From positions 1 to 64,000 of the forward strand of contig JAGRGH010000040.1 in NCBI GenBank assembly GCA_020445605.1: a stretch of 64,000 nt of DNA. Reading direction: 5' to 3'. How positions within the stretch are numbered: the first letter of the stretch is position 1; each line of letters starts with the position of its first letter. The notes under the pieces are model-generated. The model was not told the origin of the DNA. It made no database searches and saw only the letters and a list, made by a program, of their open reading frames with translations. A program made the translations under genes and the position numbers. Positions 63,209 to 64,000 of this stretch are shown in pieces. This DNA is from Chromatiales bacterium. Lineage in GTDB: Bacteria; Pseudomonadota; Gammaproteobacteria; JAGRGH01.

Positions 63209-64000
63209 GTGATCGTCCTGGGACTCTCCGGCGCGGTCAGCCATGATCCGTCCGCGGCGCTGTTCGTCGACGGCGAACTGGTCGCCGCGGTCGAGGAAGA
63301 GCGCTTCCTCCGCGACAAGCACGCGAAGGGAAAATTCCCGTATGAGTCGGCACGGTTCTGTCTGGAGTTCGCCGGCATCCAGCCGCAGCAGGTCGACGTC
63401 GTCGCGTTTCCGTACGCTCACATCGGCCTGTTCAACTCACTCGCGCGCTGGCATTTCGCGCGGCGCTACTGGTATGCGCCGGATCGCGCGCTGACGGCGC
63501 TCTTCAACGGCAACCGCCGTTACCGGCGCAATCTCGCGCGACTGCGCCAGCTCTGCGACGACCTGGGCATCGGCGCGAACCGCGTGCGCATCGAGATGGT
63601 CGAGCACCATCTCGCGCATGCATCGAGCGCCTATCACCTGAGCGGCTTCAAGGAAAAGACCGCGATCGTCGGCATCGATGGCAAGGGTGAATACGCGACG
63701 ACGTTCTTCGGTGTCGGCGAGAACGGCCGCATCACCCAGCGCAAGGCGTTTTACGATCCGGACTCGCTCGGCGGTTTCTATGCCGCGATGACTGAATACC
63801 TCGGCTTCGAGATGTTCGACGGCGAGTTCAAGGTCATGGGCATGGCGCCGTATGGCGACCCGACCCGTCACGACCTGTCGCGCCTGCTCAGACACGGTCC
63901 GCGCGGTTTCAGCGTCAACACGCGCCTGATCAATGTCATCGGCATGCGCCGCCACAAGGAAGACGGCCGCAACTTCTACTTCAGCCCGAAGCTGATCGAG
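63209..64000 (+). CDS. Carbamoyltransferase (NodU/CmcH family), cut by the window end
   Basis: The first 264 residues from GTG 63209 (V/MIVLGLSGAVSHDPSAALFVDGEL); the frame is still open at 64000. The N-terminal Kae1/YrdC-like domain shows EEERFLRDKHAKGKFPYESA, VEHHLAHASSAYHLSGF with metal His residues, and GIDGKGEYATTFF plus EFKVMGMAPYGDPTRH. In Pseudomonas LPS clusters a homologue carbamoylates the core heptose, and that role fits here by context. The full family length is about 550-600 residues, so half is missing. Confidence 0.92.
   Translation, partial: MIVLGLSGAVSHDPSAALFVDGELVAAVEEERFLRDKHAKGKFPYESARFCLEFAGIQPQQVDVVAFPYAHIGLFNSLARWHFARRYWYAPDRALTALFNGNRRYRRNLARLRQLCDDLGIGANRVRIEMVEHHLAHASSAYHLSGFKEKTAIVGIDGKGEYATTFFGVGENGRITQRKAFYDPDSLGGFYAAMTEYLGFEMFDGEFKVMGMAPYGDPTRHDLSRLLRHGPRGFSVNTRLINVIGMRRHKEDGRNFYFSPKLIE

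Overview
This window looks like a GC-rich chromosomal segment of a gammaproteobacterium. The evidence is gene order and domain content: cutA-dsbD-tlpA-aroQ-accB-accC-prmA-DUF3426-dusB-fis-purH-purD on the minus strand, fxsA-groES-groEL beside it, and glnE-ilvE-waaF-waaC with WaaP-type kinases and a carbamoyltransferase, the lipopolysaccharide (LPS) core neighbourhood known from Pseudomonas. Proteins with exosortase-type (PEP-CTERM-like) C-terminal tails suggest an environmental, surface-active or biofilm-forming lineage. I cannot name the genus from the sequence alone.

Layout. 0.1-8.7 kb: a tRNA-Arg, a PEP-CTERM-like protein, an SDR epimerase, a GT2 glycosyltransferase coupled to a histidine phosphatase, a divergent methyltransferase, a GNAT-nitrilase fusion, a UbiA/MenA-type prenyltransferase, HemW and a small zinc protein. 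8.7-13.5 kb: an AT-rich intergenic stretch with perfect DnaA boxes, rpmE, then a central carbon block (malic enzyme, malate dehydrogenase, citrate synthase). Two structured repeats follow gltA, one of them a MITE-like element. 13.5-20.4 kb: a minus-strand operon of DUF1302, DUF1329, a YCF48-like propeller, an RND exporter and a small GNAT, which looks like one trans-envelope transport system. 20.8-26.7 kb: a divergent penicillin-acylase-family hydrolase, a DUF962 protein, a long coiled-coil OmpA-family protein and a CbiX/SirB-type chelatase.

26.7-41.5 kb is the conserved housekeeping core: purine synthesis, Fis/DusB, fatty acid initiation (AccBC), disulfide reduction (an unusual DsbD with two alpha domains, plus a TlpA-like protein), CutA, FxsA and the CIRCE-controlled groESL operon. 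41.5-44.6 kb is a small accessory patch: REP-like palindromes, short tandem repeats, an IS91-type transposase remnant, two PEP-CTERM-like proteins, a VapBC toxin-antitoxin pair and another palindromic repeat.

44.6-64 kb: a class II aldolase, two or three membrane proteins (a GT-C-like protein, an MFS/spermidine-synthase fusion, a TraX-like protein), an FkbM methyltransferase, then the LPS core cluster. That cluster has a GT4, a methyltransferase, a protein with two kinase folds and WaaP on the minus strand. On the plus strand are an SGNH-like protein, DUF302, glnE, ilvE, a zinc-finger protein, waaF, waaC and the start of a carbamoyltransferase cut by the window end. No CRISPR array, prophage, integrase or intact insertion sequence was seen. 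The most unusual items are the duplicated DsbD alpha domain, the two-kinase protein, the DnaA-box cluster, the DUF1302/DUF1329/YCF48/RND operon and the folded intergenic repeats.
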